A stretch of 45,077 nucleotides of DNA, from the NCBI GenBank assembly GCA_021166835.1, contig JAJPEN010000016.1, positions 1-45,077 on the forward strand, in the 5' to 3' direction. The DNA comes from Burkholderiaceae bacterium. GTDB lineage: Bacteria; Pseudomonadota; Gammaproteobacteria; Burkholderiales; Burkholderiaceae. Made by a program: the position numbers and the translations under genes. The notes below the pieces were generated by a model. That model ran no database searches and was not told where the DNA came from. It was given only the letters and a program-made list of their open reading frames with translations. Positions 23,382 through 30,982 of the stretch are shown here, piece by piece (position 1 is the stretch's first letter; each line of letters starts with the position of its first letter).

Positions 23382-24551
23382 CTACGGCGACGCTTCGCTG
23401 GCGGCGCCGAGCACGTCTGCGCCGCCCAGGCCGTCGGGAGCGGCGCCCGCGAGCCGCAGGTGCTCGCGCACCGCGAAACGATCGGTCATCCCGGCGATGT
23501 AGTCGGCGATCGCGCGCTCGCCGAGGCAATCGACGCGCTCGCGATGCTCTTCGGGCAGCAGCGACGGATCGGCCCGGTAGCGCGCGAACAGTTCGGCGAC
23601 GATGCCGCGCGCGCGGCGCATCACGGCGAGCACGCGCTCGTGCTCGTACAGGTGGCCGTGCAGGAAGCGCTTGAGCTCGGCCGATTCCGCGTGCACGCGC
23701 TCGGAGAAACCGGCCAGTGCCGGCGCCGCGCGGACGTCGTCGACCGAGTGCACGGCGGCCTCGCGGATGCGGCGCGCGGTTTCGGCGACGAGGTCGGTGA
23801 CCAGCTCGTCGATCATCCGGCGGATCGTCTCGTGCACGAGGCGCCGGCCGGCGAGCGCCGGATACGCGTCGCGCACTTCGCGGCAATGCCGGCCGAACAG
23901 GCGCACGTCGACCAGCGCCTCGATGCGCAGCAGGCCGGAGCGAAGCCCGTCGTCGACGTCGTGGTTGTTGTAGGCGATCTCGTCGGCGCGGTTGGCGATC
24001 TGCGCTTCGAGCGAGGGCTGGCGGCGCGCGAGGAAACGCTCGCCGATCTCGCCCAGGCCGCGCGCGCGCTCGACCGAGCAGTGCTTGAGGATTCCTTCGC
24101 GCGTCTCGAAGCACAGGTTCAGTCCGTCGTGCCCGGCGTAGCGTTGCTCCAGCTCGTCGACCACGCGCAGCGACTGCAGGTTGTGTTCGAAGCCGCCCCA
24201 CGGCTTCATGCAGGCGTCCAGCTCGTCCTGCCCGGCGTGCCCGAAAGGCGTGTGGCCGAGATCGTGCGCGAGCGCGATCGCCTCGACGAGATCCTCGTCC
24301 AGACGCAGGCAGCGAGCGACCGAGCGCGCGATCTGCGCGACCTCGATCGAGTGCGTCAGCCGCGTGCGGAACAGATCGCCTTCGTGGTTGACGAAGACCT
24401 GCGTCTTGTATTCGAGCCGGCGAAACGCGGTGCAGTGGACGATGCGGTCGCGGTCGCGCTGGAACTCGCTGCGCGTGGCCGATTTCGCCGCCGGGAAGCG
24501 CCGGCCGCGGCTCGACGCGGGGTCGGCTGCGTAATCGGCGCGGCCCGGCAT
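23382..24551 (-). CDS. dgt: Deoxyguanosinetriphosphate triphosphohydrolase-like protein (HD-domain dNTPase)
   Basis: This 389-residue HD-superfamily protein hydrolyses dNTPs to deoxynucleosides and triphosphate. The metal-binding motif is complete: histidine in [17 protein letters not shown] in [17 protein letters not shown], and a distal Asp in [16 protein letters not shown]. The N-terminus has the usual [20 protein letters not shown] stretch, with EYKTQVF after it. It belongs to the shorter type 2 dGTPase-like group rather than the 505-residue E. coli Dgt, so the exact nucleotide preference is uncertain. The ATG is 4 bp after the aroB stop, in the order aroK-aroB-dgt common in betaproteobacteria. 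The last 25 residues are Ala/Gly-rich and unlikely to be structured. Confidence 0.9.
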   Translation of the reverse strand: MPGRADYAADPASSRGRRFPAAKSATRSEFQRDRDRIVHCTAFRRLEYKTQVFVNHEGDLFRTRLTHSIEVAQIARSVARCLRLDEDLVEAIALAHDLGHTPFGHAGQDELDACMKPWGGFEHNLQSLRVVDELEQRYAGHDGLNLCFETREGILKHCSVERARGLGEIGERFLARRQPSLEAQIANRADEIAYNNHDVDDGLRSGLLRIEALVDVRLFGRHCREVRDAYPALAGRRLVHETIRRMIDELVTDLVAETARRIREAAVHSVDDVRAAPALAGFSERVHAESAELKRFLHGHLYEHERVLAVMRRARGIVAELFARYRADPSLLPEEHRERVDCLGERAIADYIAGMTDRFAVREHLRLAGAAPDGLGGADVLGAASEASP

Positions 24552-24555
24552 GGCT

Positions 24556-25647
24556 TCAGTCGTCGCCGTCGCCGAAGGCGGCGAAGGTTTCGGCGAGCGG
24601 CCCGGGCGGAACGCGGCGCACCGTCGCGCGCCCCAGCGCCTCGAGCAACACGAACTTCGGCGTGCCCTGCTCGGCCTTCTTGTCGACGCTCATCAGGTCG
24701 AGCCAGCGCTCCGCCGGCCAGCGCGGCGCGCGCAGCGGAAGGCGCGCGGCGCCGACCACCTCCGACAGTCGGGCGCACGGGGCCGCGTCGAGCATCGACA
24801 GGCGCCGCGACAGGTCTGCCGCCATCAGCATGCCGGTGCCGACCGCCTCGCCGTGCAGCCAGCGCCCATAGCCGCTGCCGGTCTCGATCGCGTGCCCGAA
24901 GGTGTGCCCGAAGTTCAGCAGCGCGCGCCTGCCGCTCTCGCGCTCGTCGTGCGCAACGACCTCGGCCTTGATCTCGCAGGAGCGGCGGATCGCGTCTCGC
25001 ATCGGCGCCGCCTCGCAGCGAAGCAGCGCCTGCATGTCGCGCTCGAGCGAGGCGAAGTAGTCGAGGTCGGCGATCGCTCCGTGCTTGATCATCTCGGCCA
25101 GCCCCGCGCTCAGCTCGCGCGGCGGCAGGCTGCGCAAGGTCTCGACGTCGGTCAGCACCAGCTTCGGCTGGTGAAAGGCGCCGATCATGTTCTTGCCGCG
25201 CGGGTGATTGATCGCGGTCTTGCCGCCGACCGACGAGTCGACCTGCGCGAGCAGCGTCGTGGGCACCTGCACGAAGTCGACTCCGCGCTGATAGATCGCG
25301 GCGGCGAAGCCGGTGAGATCGCCGATCACGCCACCGCCGAGCGCGACGAGCAGACAGCGCCGATCGAAGCGCCGCTCGAGCAGCCGGTCGAGAACGAGGT
25401 CGAGCGAAGCCTGGTTCTTGTACGCCTCGCCGTCGGGCACGAGGATCGTCTCGACGGCGGAGGCGTCGCGCAGCGAACGCCGCAGCTGCGCGAGATACAG
25501 CCCGGCGACGGTGTCGTTCGAGACGACCGCCACCTGGCGTCCCGAGGCGAGCGCGGCGAGGGATTCGTCGCCGTCGAGCAGACCCGCACCGATGCGGATC
25601 GGGTACGTGCGCTCGCCGAGCCGGACCTGCACTTCGAGGACGTTCAT
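24556..25647 (-). CDS. aroB: 3-dehydroquinate synthase
   Basis: AroB converts DAHP to 3-dehydroquinate, the second step of the shikimate pathway, using NAD+ and a divalent metal. The 363-residue protein has [21 protein letters not shown] (NAD-binding glycine loop), [20 protein letters not shown] with [16 protein letters not shown] after it, [13 protein letters not shown], and the metal ligands in [13 protein letters not shown] and [27 protein letters not shown] closes the active site. The ATG at 25647 overlaps the aroK stop (ATGA at 25644-25647). Longer open frame upstream of it is only the shadow of aroK and the intergenic region. Confidence 0.96.
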   Translation of the reverse strand: MNVLEVQVRLGERTYPIRIGAGLLDGDESLAALASGRQVAVVSNDTVAGLYLAQLRRSLRDASAVETILVPDGEAYKNQASLDLVLDRLLERRFDRRCLLVALGGGVIGDLTGFAAAIYQRGVDFVQVPTTLLAQVDSSVGGKTAINHPRGKNMIGAFHQPKLVLTDVETLRSLPPRELSAGLAEMIKHGAIADLDYFASLERDMQALLRCEAAPMRDAIRRSCEIKAEVVAHDERESGRRALLNFGHTFGHAIETGSGYGRWLHGEAVGTGMLMAADLSRRLSMLDAAPCARLSEVVGAARLPLRAPRWPAERWLDLMSVDKKAEQGTPKFVLLEALGRATVRRVPPGPLAETFAAFGDGDD

Positions 25648-26204
25648 CGGGGCCGCTGCAGCGATTCGGGCAAGGCGTCGATTATATTGGCGACCAGCTC
25701 GTCCACCGGCTGGTGCACGCTGGTCACCGTGCAATGCGCGACCGACTCGTACAGCGGCTCGCGCTGCGCCAGCAACTGCACGATGCGCTCGCGCGGGTTC
25801 GCCGTCTGCAGCAGCGGGCGCGCTCGATCCCGGCGCAGCCGCTGCCACAGCTCGGGCGCCGCCGCCTTCAGGTAGACCACCCAGCCTCGTTCGCCCAGCA
25901 GCCGCCGGTTCTCTTCGGCGAGCACCGCGCCGCCTCCGGTGGCGAGCACGATGTCGGGCAGCGCGATCAGCTCGCCGAGCAGCGCGCGCTCGCGGCGACG
26001 GAAGCCTTCCTCGCCTTCCAGCTCGAAGATCGTCGTGATCGGCACGCCGCAGCGCAGCTCGAGCTCGCGATCGGCGTCGACGAAGCGCCGGTTCAGGCGC
26101 GCGGCCAGGCGCCGCCCCACCGTCGTCTTGCCGGCGCCCATCATGCCGACCAGGACCAGTGGTCGAGGGCCGGAGGGCGCTTGCGTCGTGGGGGGGTCGT
26201 TCAT
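25644..26204 (-). CDS. aroK: Shikimate kinase
   Basis: AroK phosphorylates shikimate with ATP. The 186-residue protein has the P-loop GMMGAGKTTVGRRLA (residues 20-34), the shikimate-binding DADRELELRCG, the EGFRRRE motif and the GGGAV loop (ATGGGAVLAEENR), plus the adenine-side RDRARPLLQTANPRE. It begins with a 14-residue Pro/Thr-rich leader before PLVLVGMMG. The start at 26204 has only a modest ribosome-binding site (GCCTTTCCGG precedes it). It is the first gene of aroK-aroB-dgt. Upstream lies a long repeat-rich intergenic region; no convincing promoter stood out there for this gene. Confidence 0.95.
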   Translation of the reverse strand: MNDPPTTQAPSGPRPLVLVGMMGAGKTTVGRRLAARLNRRFVDADRELELRCGVPITTIFELEGEEGFRRRERALLGELIALPDIVLATGGGAVLAEENRRLLGERGWVVYLKAAAPELWQRLRRDRARPLLQTANPRERIVQLLAQREPLYESVAHCTVTSVHQPVDELVANIIDALPESLQRPR

Positions 26205-26249
26205 CCGGAAAGGCGCCAGGTGCGCCTCGGTGGGAGCGAAGGCGCAGAC

Positions 26250-26291
26250 AGGTTACCGGATCGGGGTGCGAGGTTACCGGATCGGGATGCG
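26250..26291. repeat. Two tandem 21-bp repeats upstream of aroK
   Basis: 26250-26270 and 26271-26291 are adjacent copies differing at one base (G versus A near the 3' end). Each begins AGGTTACCGGATCGGG. They lie 46-87 bp upstream of the aroK start, a position compatible with regulation of aroK, but no factor is known to me for this sequence. Confidence 0.85.
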
Positions 26292-26360
26292 CCCGACGTC
26301 TGCCGGATCTCGTCGCCGATCCGCCGCTTGCAGGCTGCTCCGTGCAGGCAAGCGCCGACC

Positions 26361-26385
26361 GAAAGTCCCGAGTTCCGGGACTTTC
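26361..26385. repeat. Perfect 10-bp inverted repeat (hairpin)
   Basis: GAAAGTCCCG at 26361-26370 pairs with CGGGACTTTC at 26376-26385 around the loop AGTTC. There is no T-run on either side on either strand, so a simple intrinsic terminator is unlikely. Confidence 0.8.
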
Positions 26386-26404
26386 TCGCGACGGTGACGC
26401 CGCA

Positions 26405-26460
26405 GACTTGTCCACCGGCGGCGTGGAGCATGCCACGCAGACGCCGCCGGTGGGCAAGTC
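26405..26460. repeat. Long inverted repeat, 20-bp arms with one mismatch
   Basis: The arm 26405-26424 (starts GACTTGTCCACCGG) pairs with 26441-26460 (ends GGTGGGCAAGTC) over 20 positions with a single mismatch that would be a G-U pair in RNA. Within the 16-base loop and its borders a second short stem (CGTGG with CCACG) can form instead, so two alternative folds are possible. Confidence 0.8.
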
Positions 26461-26542
26461 GTGTACGACGCGAGCCGTGTAACGCGAGCCGAAATGCGCG
26501 GAGAACCAACATTCCACCCAGCGTGAGAGGCATCCTTCCGCG

Positions 26543-26565
26543 GAATACGCGCTTCCCGCGCATTC
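26543..26565. repeat. REP-like hairpin element, copy 1
   Basis: Arms GAATACGCG and CGCGCATTC surround the loop CTTCC, with one mismatch in the stem. It is the opposite-strand form of the perfect element at 42836-42858 (arms GAATGCGCG/CGCGCATTC). It lies 29 bp from copy 2. Confidence 0.6.
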
Positions 26566-26593
26566 TTCATTGCCCGCCACTCTTGATGCCCTG

Positions 26594-26617
26594 GAGTGCG
26601 CGAGAAGCGCGCATTTC
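26594..26617. repeat. REP-like hairpin element, copy 2
   Basis: GAGTGCGCG, loop AGAAG, then CGCGCATTT at 26594-26616, with 7 of 9 pairs Watson-Crick and one wobble. It is degenerate but aligns base for base with the element at 42836-42858, including the preceding TG. Confidence 0.55.
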
Positions 26618-26655
26618 TGGTAGCGCCCGGAAGCGCGGCGTCTACGCGGAGGCCC

Positions 26656-26733
26656 GCGCTTCAAAGCTTCAAAATGTAGTCCTTCAACTCGTGGAATCGA
26701 TTCCACGAGCGAGAACGCTCCAATTTGAAGCGC
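26656..26733. repeat. 22-bp perfect palindrome nested in a 10-bp inverted repeat
   Basis: The palindrome at 26688-26709 has half-site CTCGTGGAATC followed by its exact reverse complement, centred on ATCGAT. Outside it, GCGCTTCAAA (26656-26665) and TTTGAAGCGC (26724-26733) form a perfect outer pair, 22 and 14 bp away from the palindrome. A second partial CTTCAAA follows the left outer arm. It could be an operator for a dimeric or tetrameric regulator, or a cruciform. Confidence 0.75.
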
Positions 26734-26748
26734 CAGCCGCGCCCCGGA

Positions 26749-26868
26749 GTACCAGAACGCGCGCTGCAGTACCAGGACGCTCTCGGAAGCCCGGACGCAC
26801 TCGCTGCCGTACAGGACGCTCTCGGAAGCACCACACGCACTCCCTGGTGTACCGGGATGCGCCAAAAC
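26749..26868. repeat. Degenerate direct repeats with 20/40-bp period
   Basis: GTAC followed by C/A-GGACGC recurs at 26749, 26769, 26809 and 26849. The 40-bp units at 26769 and 26809 share GGACGCTCTCGGAAGC almost exactly, and half-units at 26789 and 26829 keep an ACGCACTC core. The spacing of 20 or 40 bp is about two or four helical turns. Confidence 0.65.
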
Positions 26869-26892
26869 GACCGCGCGCCCCAAAGGGCGCGC
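26864..26892 (-). terminator. Rho-independent terminator candidate of the pil operon
   Basis: On the minus strand, a perfect 8-bp stem GCGCGCCC/GGGCGCGC (complement of 26885-26892 and 26873-26880) with loop TTTG is followed by GGTCGTTTT. It lies 46 bp after the pilQ stop. The T-tract is offset by five bases, which weakens the call a little. Confidence 0.6.
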
Positions 26893-26938
26893 CAGCCGCA
26901 GGCAGGATCCATGCGAGCGCGCCGCGCGCGCCGCTGCT

Positions 26939-29104
26939 TCAACGCGCCAGCGCCGTATCCGTCACCACGCGCGGCGTCAGGAACACCAGCAGCTCGGCCC
27001 GGTTGTTCGTGCGCGAGTTGTTCTTGAACGCGTTGCCGATCACCGGGATGTCGCCGAGCAGCGGCACCTTGTTGACCTGGTTGCGCTCGAACTGCTCGTA
27101 GATGCCGCCGATGACGACCGTGCCGCCGTTCTCGACCAGCACCTGCGTCTGCACGCGCCGCGTGTCGATCGCGAAGCCGGCCGGCGTGAGGATGCCGACG
27201 GCGTCGCGGTTGACCTGCACTTCGAGGATCACGTTGCCCTCGGGCGTGATCTGCGGCGTGACCTCGAGCTTCAGGTTCGCCTTGCGGAACTGGATCGACG
27301 TGGCGCCGCTCGAGGTGGCCTGCTGGTACGGCAGCTCGGTGCCCTGCTCGATCACGGCGGTGCCCTGGTCGGCGGTGAGCACGCGCGGGCTCGACACCAC
27401 CTTGCCGCGCTGGTCGGCTTCGAGGGCGGACAGCTCGAGGTTCAGGAAGCGGGTGAGGTCCGAGCTGAACAGGCTTACCGCGAAGGTGGCGGGATCGACG
27501 CCGGAGATCGCCGGCGCCGGCAGGTTCACGAAGTTCGTGTTCGGCAGCAGCGTGCCGCCCGAGCCCGTGGCGCCCGGCAGCGGCGTAAGGTCGTGCACGC
27601 CCTGCAGGTTGCCCGACACCGTCGCGCGGCCGAGCGTGCCGCCGGCGCTGGCGTTGATCCGGTTGAAGCCCAGCCGCACGCCGAGATTGCGCGTGAAGCG
27701 GTCGTCGGCCTCGACGATGCGCGCCTCGATCAGCACCTGGCGCACCGGGATGTCGATCTGCGCGATGACCTTGCGCACCTCCTCGAGCCGCAACGGCGTG
27801 TCCTGCACGAACACCTTGTTCGTGCGCTGGTCGACGACGACGCTGCCGCGCTTGGACAGCACGCGCTGCTTCTCGTCGGCGAGCAGCTTCTGCAGCGCCT
27901 CGGCCTTCTGGTAGTTCAGCTGGAAGGTTTCGGTGCGCAGCGGCTCGATGTCGGAGATCTGCGCGCGCGACTCGAGTTCCAGCTTCTCCTTGGCCGCGAT
28001 CTCATCGCGCGGGGCAACCATGATGACGTTGCCGTTCTTGCGCATGTCCAGGCCCTTGGAATCCAGGATGATCGCCAGCGCCTGGTCCCAGGGAACGTCC
28101 TTCAGCCGCAGCGTGAGGCTGCCCGCCACCGAATCGCTGGTGACGATGTTCAGGTTGGTGAAGTCGGCGATGACCTGCAGCAGCGCGCGCACGTCGACGT
28201 TCTGGAAGTTCAGCGACAGCCGCTCGCCCTTGTAGCCCGGCTGCGTGCCGGCGACGAGCCGGTTCGGATCCTCGCGCACCGCCTTGACCTCGACGACGAA
28301 CTGCGTGTCGCTCTGGTAGGCGTTGTGCTCCCACTGCCCCTGCGGCTCGATCACCAGCCGGGTGTTGTCCCCCTGCTGGAAGGCGCGCACGGTGCGCACC
28401 GGCGTGCCGAAGTCGCTCACGTCGAGACGACGGCGCAGATTCTCGGGCAGCTTCGTGCCGATGAAGTCGACGACCACCGTCTGCCCCTGCTGCCGGATGT
28501 CGACGCCGACGCCCGGATCCGACAGGTCGACGACGACGCGCCCTTCACCTTCCTTGCCGCGACGAAAGTCGATGTCGCGCAACGCATGTTCGCCTTTGCC
28601 GTCGACCTTGGCGAAGTTGTACGTCGAACCCGTCTGCGCGGTAGCGGCGGCCGAGGCAGTCGGCTCGAGCGCGACGACGAGCGTGTTGCCGTCGATCGAC
28701 GTCTCATAGCCCATCGGACGCTTCAGGTTCAGCACGACGCGCGAGCGCTCGCCCGACTGCACGATCGCCACGCTGCGCACGTCGCCCTGCGGCAGCTCGA
28801 TCGAGTTGTGCCCGGAGCGGTTGTCCGTGTCGACGAAGTCGAAGGCGATGCGCGGCGGATTCGATACCGAGAAGCCGACCGGCGCGACGGTGGGCGCGTT
28901 CTTCAGCCCGATGCGCAGATAGGTCGTGCTGCCCTGCTGCACGCTGGCGACCGACTCGATCGAGTTCGCCTGGGCGAAGGCCGGGGTGGTGGCGAGACCG
29001 CCGGCGAGGACGGCGCCGGCGACGCAGAAGGCTGCGGCCACGCGAGCCGCATCCCCGCCGAGCGCCCGGATCGCCGGGCCGATGCTGCCGAACATCGCTT
29101 TCAT
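26939..29104 (-). CDS. pilQ: Type IV pilus secretin PilQ
   Basis: PilQ forms the outer-membrane ring through which the type IV pilus exits. The 721-residue protein has a long signal peptide ending TTPAFAQAN (about residue 46) and two AMIN domains that bind peptidoglycan (about 50-150 and 165-285, for example DIDFRRGKEGEGRVVVDLSD). It also has an STN/N0 domain (LSLNFQNVDVRALLQVIADF), N1 (FQLNYQKAEALQKLLAD) and the secretin core with VEADDRFTRNLGVRLG, VVSSPRVLTADQGTAVIEQG and VPLLGDIPVIGNAFKNNSR near the C-terminus. The start at 29104 overlaps the pilP stop (ATGA). The open frame continues upstream to 29554, but that part shadows pilP. Confidence 0.96.
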   Translation of the reverse strand: MKAMFGSIGPAIRALGGDAARVAAAFCVAGAVLAGGLATTPAFAQANSIESVASVQQGSTTYLRIGLKNAPTVAPVGFSVSNPPRIAFDFVDTDNRSGHNSIELPQGDVRSVAIVQSGERSRVVLNLKRPMGYETSIDGNTLVVALEPTASAAATAQTGSTYNFAKVDGKGEHALRDIDFRRGKEGEGRVVVDLSDPGVGVDIRQQGQTVVVDFIGTKLPENLRRRLDVSDFGTPVRTVRAFQQGDNTRLVIEPQGQWEHNAYQSDTQFVVEVKAVREDPNRLVAGTQPGYKGERLSLNFQNVDVRALLQVIADFTNLNIVTSDSVAGSLTLRLKDVPWDQALAIILDSKGLDMRKNGNVIMVAPRDEIAAKEKLELESRAQISDIEPLRTETFQLNYQKAEALQKLLADEKQRVLSKRGSVVVDQRTNKVFVQDTPLRLEEVRKVIAQIDIPVRQVLIEARIVEADDRFTRNLGVRLGFNRINASAGGTLGRATVSGNLQGVHDLTPLPGATGSGGTLLPNTNFVNLPAPAISGVDPATFAVSLFSSDLTRFLNLELSALEADQRGKVVSSPRVLTADQGTAVIEQGTELPYQQATSSGATSIQFRKANLKLEVTPQITPEGNVILEVQVNRDAVGILTPAGFAIDTRRVQTQVLVENGGTVVIGGIYEQFERNQVNKVPLLGDIPVIGNAFKNNSRTNNRAELLVFLTPRVVTDTALAR

Positions 29105-29649
29105 TGAGCGCTCCCGTCCTGGATCTGCAGTGTCGTTTCGCGCTCGACCCAGTCGCCGACGGCGTCCTGGACCAGTTCCTTCAGCGCGACTTCGGTCTCG
29201 CTGATGCGCGTGATCATTCCGTAGTTCTGCCCGGCGTAGTTGCCCACGCGCGCCTGGTAGACGAGGCGCTCGGCCTGCAGCAACGCGTACTGCCCCTGGC
29301 GGTTCGCCAGGTGCCCGACCATGCGGATCGCGTCGAGCGGATAGGCCTCGAGCGCCTCGCGCGGACGCGTCGTGTCCGGCTTCAGGCCGCCGGCCGGGGC
29401 GCCCGCGTGGGCGACGCCCGGCGCGCCGCCGAGCCTGGCGACCGAGAACGGGTCGACCTGCCCTTCGTTGTCGTATCGATAGGGCTCGAAGCGGCGGGGC
29501 TCGCTGATCGGATGGTGCACCGGCTTGACGCTGGCGCGCACCGACTGCATCCATTCGCGCAATTCGGCCTGGTCGTCGGCGCAGCCGGCGAGCGATACGG
29601 CGGCGACGGCGCCGAGGGCGGCGAGAGCGGTCTTCATCTTCGTGGTCAT
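29101..29649 (-). CDS. pilP: Type IV pilus inner-membrane lipoprotein PilP
   Basis: This 182-residue protein has a lipoprotein signal peptide ending in the lipobox LAGC (cysteine at about residue 23). A helical linker follows (ELREWMQSVRASVKPVHHPI), then the C-terminal beta domain typical of PilP: YPLDAIRMVGHLANRQGQYA, VGNYAGQNYGMITRISETEV and WVERETTLQIQD. PilP bridges the PilN/PilO inner-membrane dimer and the N0 domain of PilQ. The ATG overlaps the pilO stop and the stop overlaps the pilQ start, each by 4 bp. A Gly/Ala/Pro-rich stretch (GGAPGVAHAGAPAGG) separates linker and domain. Confidence 0.95.
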   Translation of the reverse strand: MTTKMKTALAALGAVAAVSLAGCADDQAELREWMQSVRASVKPVHHPISEPRRFEPYRYDNEGQVDPFSVARLGGAPGVAHAGAPAGGLKPDTTRPREALEAYPLDAIRMVGHLANRQGQYALLQAERLVYQARVGNYAGQNYGMITRISETEVALKELVQDAVGDWVERETTLQIQDGSAQ

Positions 29650-30338
29650 GACTTCTTCTTCGCCTTCGCTTCAGCCGCCTTGCGCCGCTGCTCGGCGATC
29701 TCCTCCGGGTCGAGATAGCGGAAGGTCTTGGCGATCGCCTCCATCGACAGGTTGCCGGAGGCGCTCGCCGCCTGTCCGCTGCGGTCGACGGGCAGCGAGA
29801 TCTGCAGGTTGTTCAGCGTGACGATGCGGGCGAGGTTGGCGATCTCGCTGGTGAACGCGCCGAAGGCGTGATACGAGCCGGTGACGCGGATCGCGATCGG
29901 CAGTTCGGCGTAGTAGTCGCGCACGACGACCTGCCCGGGCTTGAACAGCTCGAACTGCAACCCGCGCCCGACGCCGGCCTGGTTGATGTCGGAGAGCAGC
30001 GCGTCCATCTCGGCCTTGCTCGGCAACTGCTTCTCGAGCGCGCTGACGTACTGCATCACCTGCTCCTTCTGCTCGCGCAGCGCCTCGAGGTTCACCGCCT
30101 GGCGCATCTTGTCGGTGAACTCGTCCTTCAGCCGCTGCTCCTCGGCAACGCGCGCCTCGAGATCCTCGAGCTGGCCCCGCCAGTAGCCGCCCCAGGCCGC
30201 CGCGCCGAGCGCGACGACGATCGCCGCGAGCAGCGCGATGCGCGGGACGATCGGCCACAACCCCGGATGGCGTCCCTGCAGCCCCTGGAACTGCGCAGTG
30301 ACGGCGGACAGATCGATCGACGGATTGAACCGGGCCAT
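29646..30338 (-). CDS. pilO: Type IV pilus inner-membrane component PilO
   Basis: This 230-residue bitopic protein has a cytoplasmic N-terminus and one membrane helix (IVPRIALLAAIVVALGAAAWGGYW). A coiled coil follows (LEDLEARVAEEQRLKDEFTDK and on), then a ferredoxin-like periplasmic domain (VVRDYYAELPIAIRVTGSYHAF, LARIVTLNNLQISL). It dimerises with PilN to form the alignment complex between the cytoplasmic motor platform and PilQ. The C-terminus is a charged Lys/Ala/Glu tail. The start at 30338 (MARFNPSIDLS) is 5 bp after the pilN stop, behind CCGTGAGGTGAG; the stop overlaps pilP. Confidence 0.94.
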   Translation of the reverse strand: MARFNPSIDLSAVTAQFQGLQGRHPGLWPIVPRIALLAAIVVALGAAAWGGYWRGQLEDLEARVAEEQRLKDEFTDKMRQAVNLEALREQKEQVMQYVSALEKQLPSKAEMDALLSDINQAGVGRGLQFELFKPGQVVVRDYYAELPIAIRVTGSYHAFGAFTSEIANLARIVTLNNLQISLPVDRSGQAASASGNLSMEAIAKTFRYLDPEEIAEQRRKAAEAKAKKKS

Positions 30339-30343
30339 CGCGC

Positions 30344-30982
30344 TCACCTCACGGAGTTCGCCGCCACCGGCGCGCCGGCGACCTTGGCAGGCACGGCGGC
30401 AGGGGCGTCGTTGGTGCGCACCAGCGCGTTCAGCGAGAACTCGTACAGCCGCCGGCCGGCGTCGTTCGCGTTCGCCTTGCCGCCGCCGAGCTGCACCGCC
30501 TTGATCTCGACCAGCTCGGGGCGCTCGAGCCAGGGCGTGTTGTTCGCCAGGTTGCGCAGCAGCTCCGAGACGCGATCGTTCGATTGCGCGTAGCCGACCA
30601 GCGTGACCTTGCGTTCGTCCTGCCGCATCGACTTCAGGTACAGGCCTTCGGGCACGTGCTTGACCAGCTCGTCCATCAGGTGCACCGGTATGGTCCGGTT
30701 CGTCTGCAGGCTCTCGACCGCAGCCTGGCGAGCGCGCAGCGCGTCGATCTCGGCGCGCAGCGTCGCGATCTCCTTGATCTGCTCGTCGAGCCTGGCGTTC
30801 TCCGCGCGAATGAAGTCGTTGCGCGCGCGCTGCTCGTCGATGCGGTTGTCGATCGCCAGGGCGACGAGCAGGCAGCCGAGGGCGGCGAGAATCGCGGTCA
30901 GCGCGCCCAGTACGACGAAATCCTTCTTGCGCCGCTCGCGGCGCATCTCTCGGTGCGGGAGAAGGTTGATGCGCGGAATCAT
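30344..30982 (-). CDS. pilN: Type IV pilus inner-membrane component PilN
   Basis: This 212-residue protein opens with the diagnostic MIPRINLLPHREMRRERRKK, whose INLLP segment docks into PilM. A membrane helix follows (FVVLGALTAILAALGCLLVALAI), then a coiled coil (ARLDEQIKEIATLRAEIDAL) and a ferredoxin-like domain (LVKHVPEGLYLKSMRQDERK, VTLVGYAQSNDRVSELLRNL). It pairs with PilO. The C-terminal 20 residues are Ala/Pro-rich. The ATG overlaps the pilM stop (ATGA at 30979-30982). Confidence 0.95.
   Translation of the reverse strand: MIPRINLLPHREMRRERRKKDFVVLGALTAILAALGCLLVALAIDNRIDEQRARNDFIRAENARLDEQIKEIATLRAEIDALRARQAAVESLQTNRTIPVHLMDELVKHVPEGLYLKSMRQDERKVTLVGYAQSNDRVSELLRNLANNTPWLERPELVEIKAVQLGGGKANANDAGRRLYEFSLNALVRTNDAPAAVPAKVAGAPVAANSVR

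Larger units (their letters stand above)
26205..26938. other. 734-bp repeat-rich intergenic region between aroK and pilQ
   Basis: Open frames exist here on both strands, but none resembles a known protein and their codons track the repeats. In order I see: two 21-bp tandem repeats (26250-26291); a perfect 10-bp hairpin (26361-26385); a 20-bp near-perfect inverted repeat with a 16-base loop (26405-26460); two copies of a 23-24 bp hairpin element (26543-26565, 26594-26617); a 10-bp outer inverted repeat (26656-26665/26724-26733) enclosing a 22-bp perfect palindrome (26688-26709); a 20/40-bp degenerate direct repeat (26749-26868); and the pilQ terminator. The pieces are listed separately. There is no transposase and no obvious target-site duplication. 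Confidence 0.7.

Noticed and set aside
26361..26385. Intrinsic terminator for aroK or pilQ
   Set aside because: The stem is perfect but neither strand has a following T-run, and it lies upstream of aroK and over 550 bp past pilQ.
26201..26563. Small protein genes in the aroK-pilQ spacer
   Set aside because: Several 60-120 codon frames exist on both strands, but their sequence follows the DNA repeats, starts lack ribosome-binding sites and nothing is recognisable.
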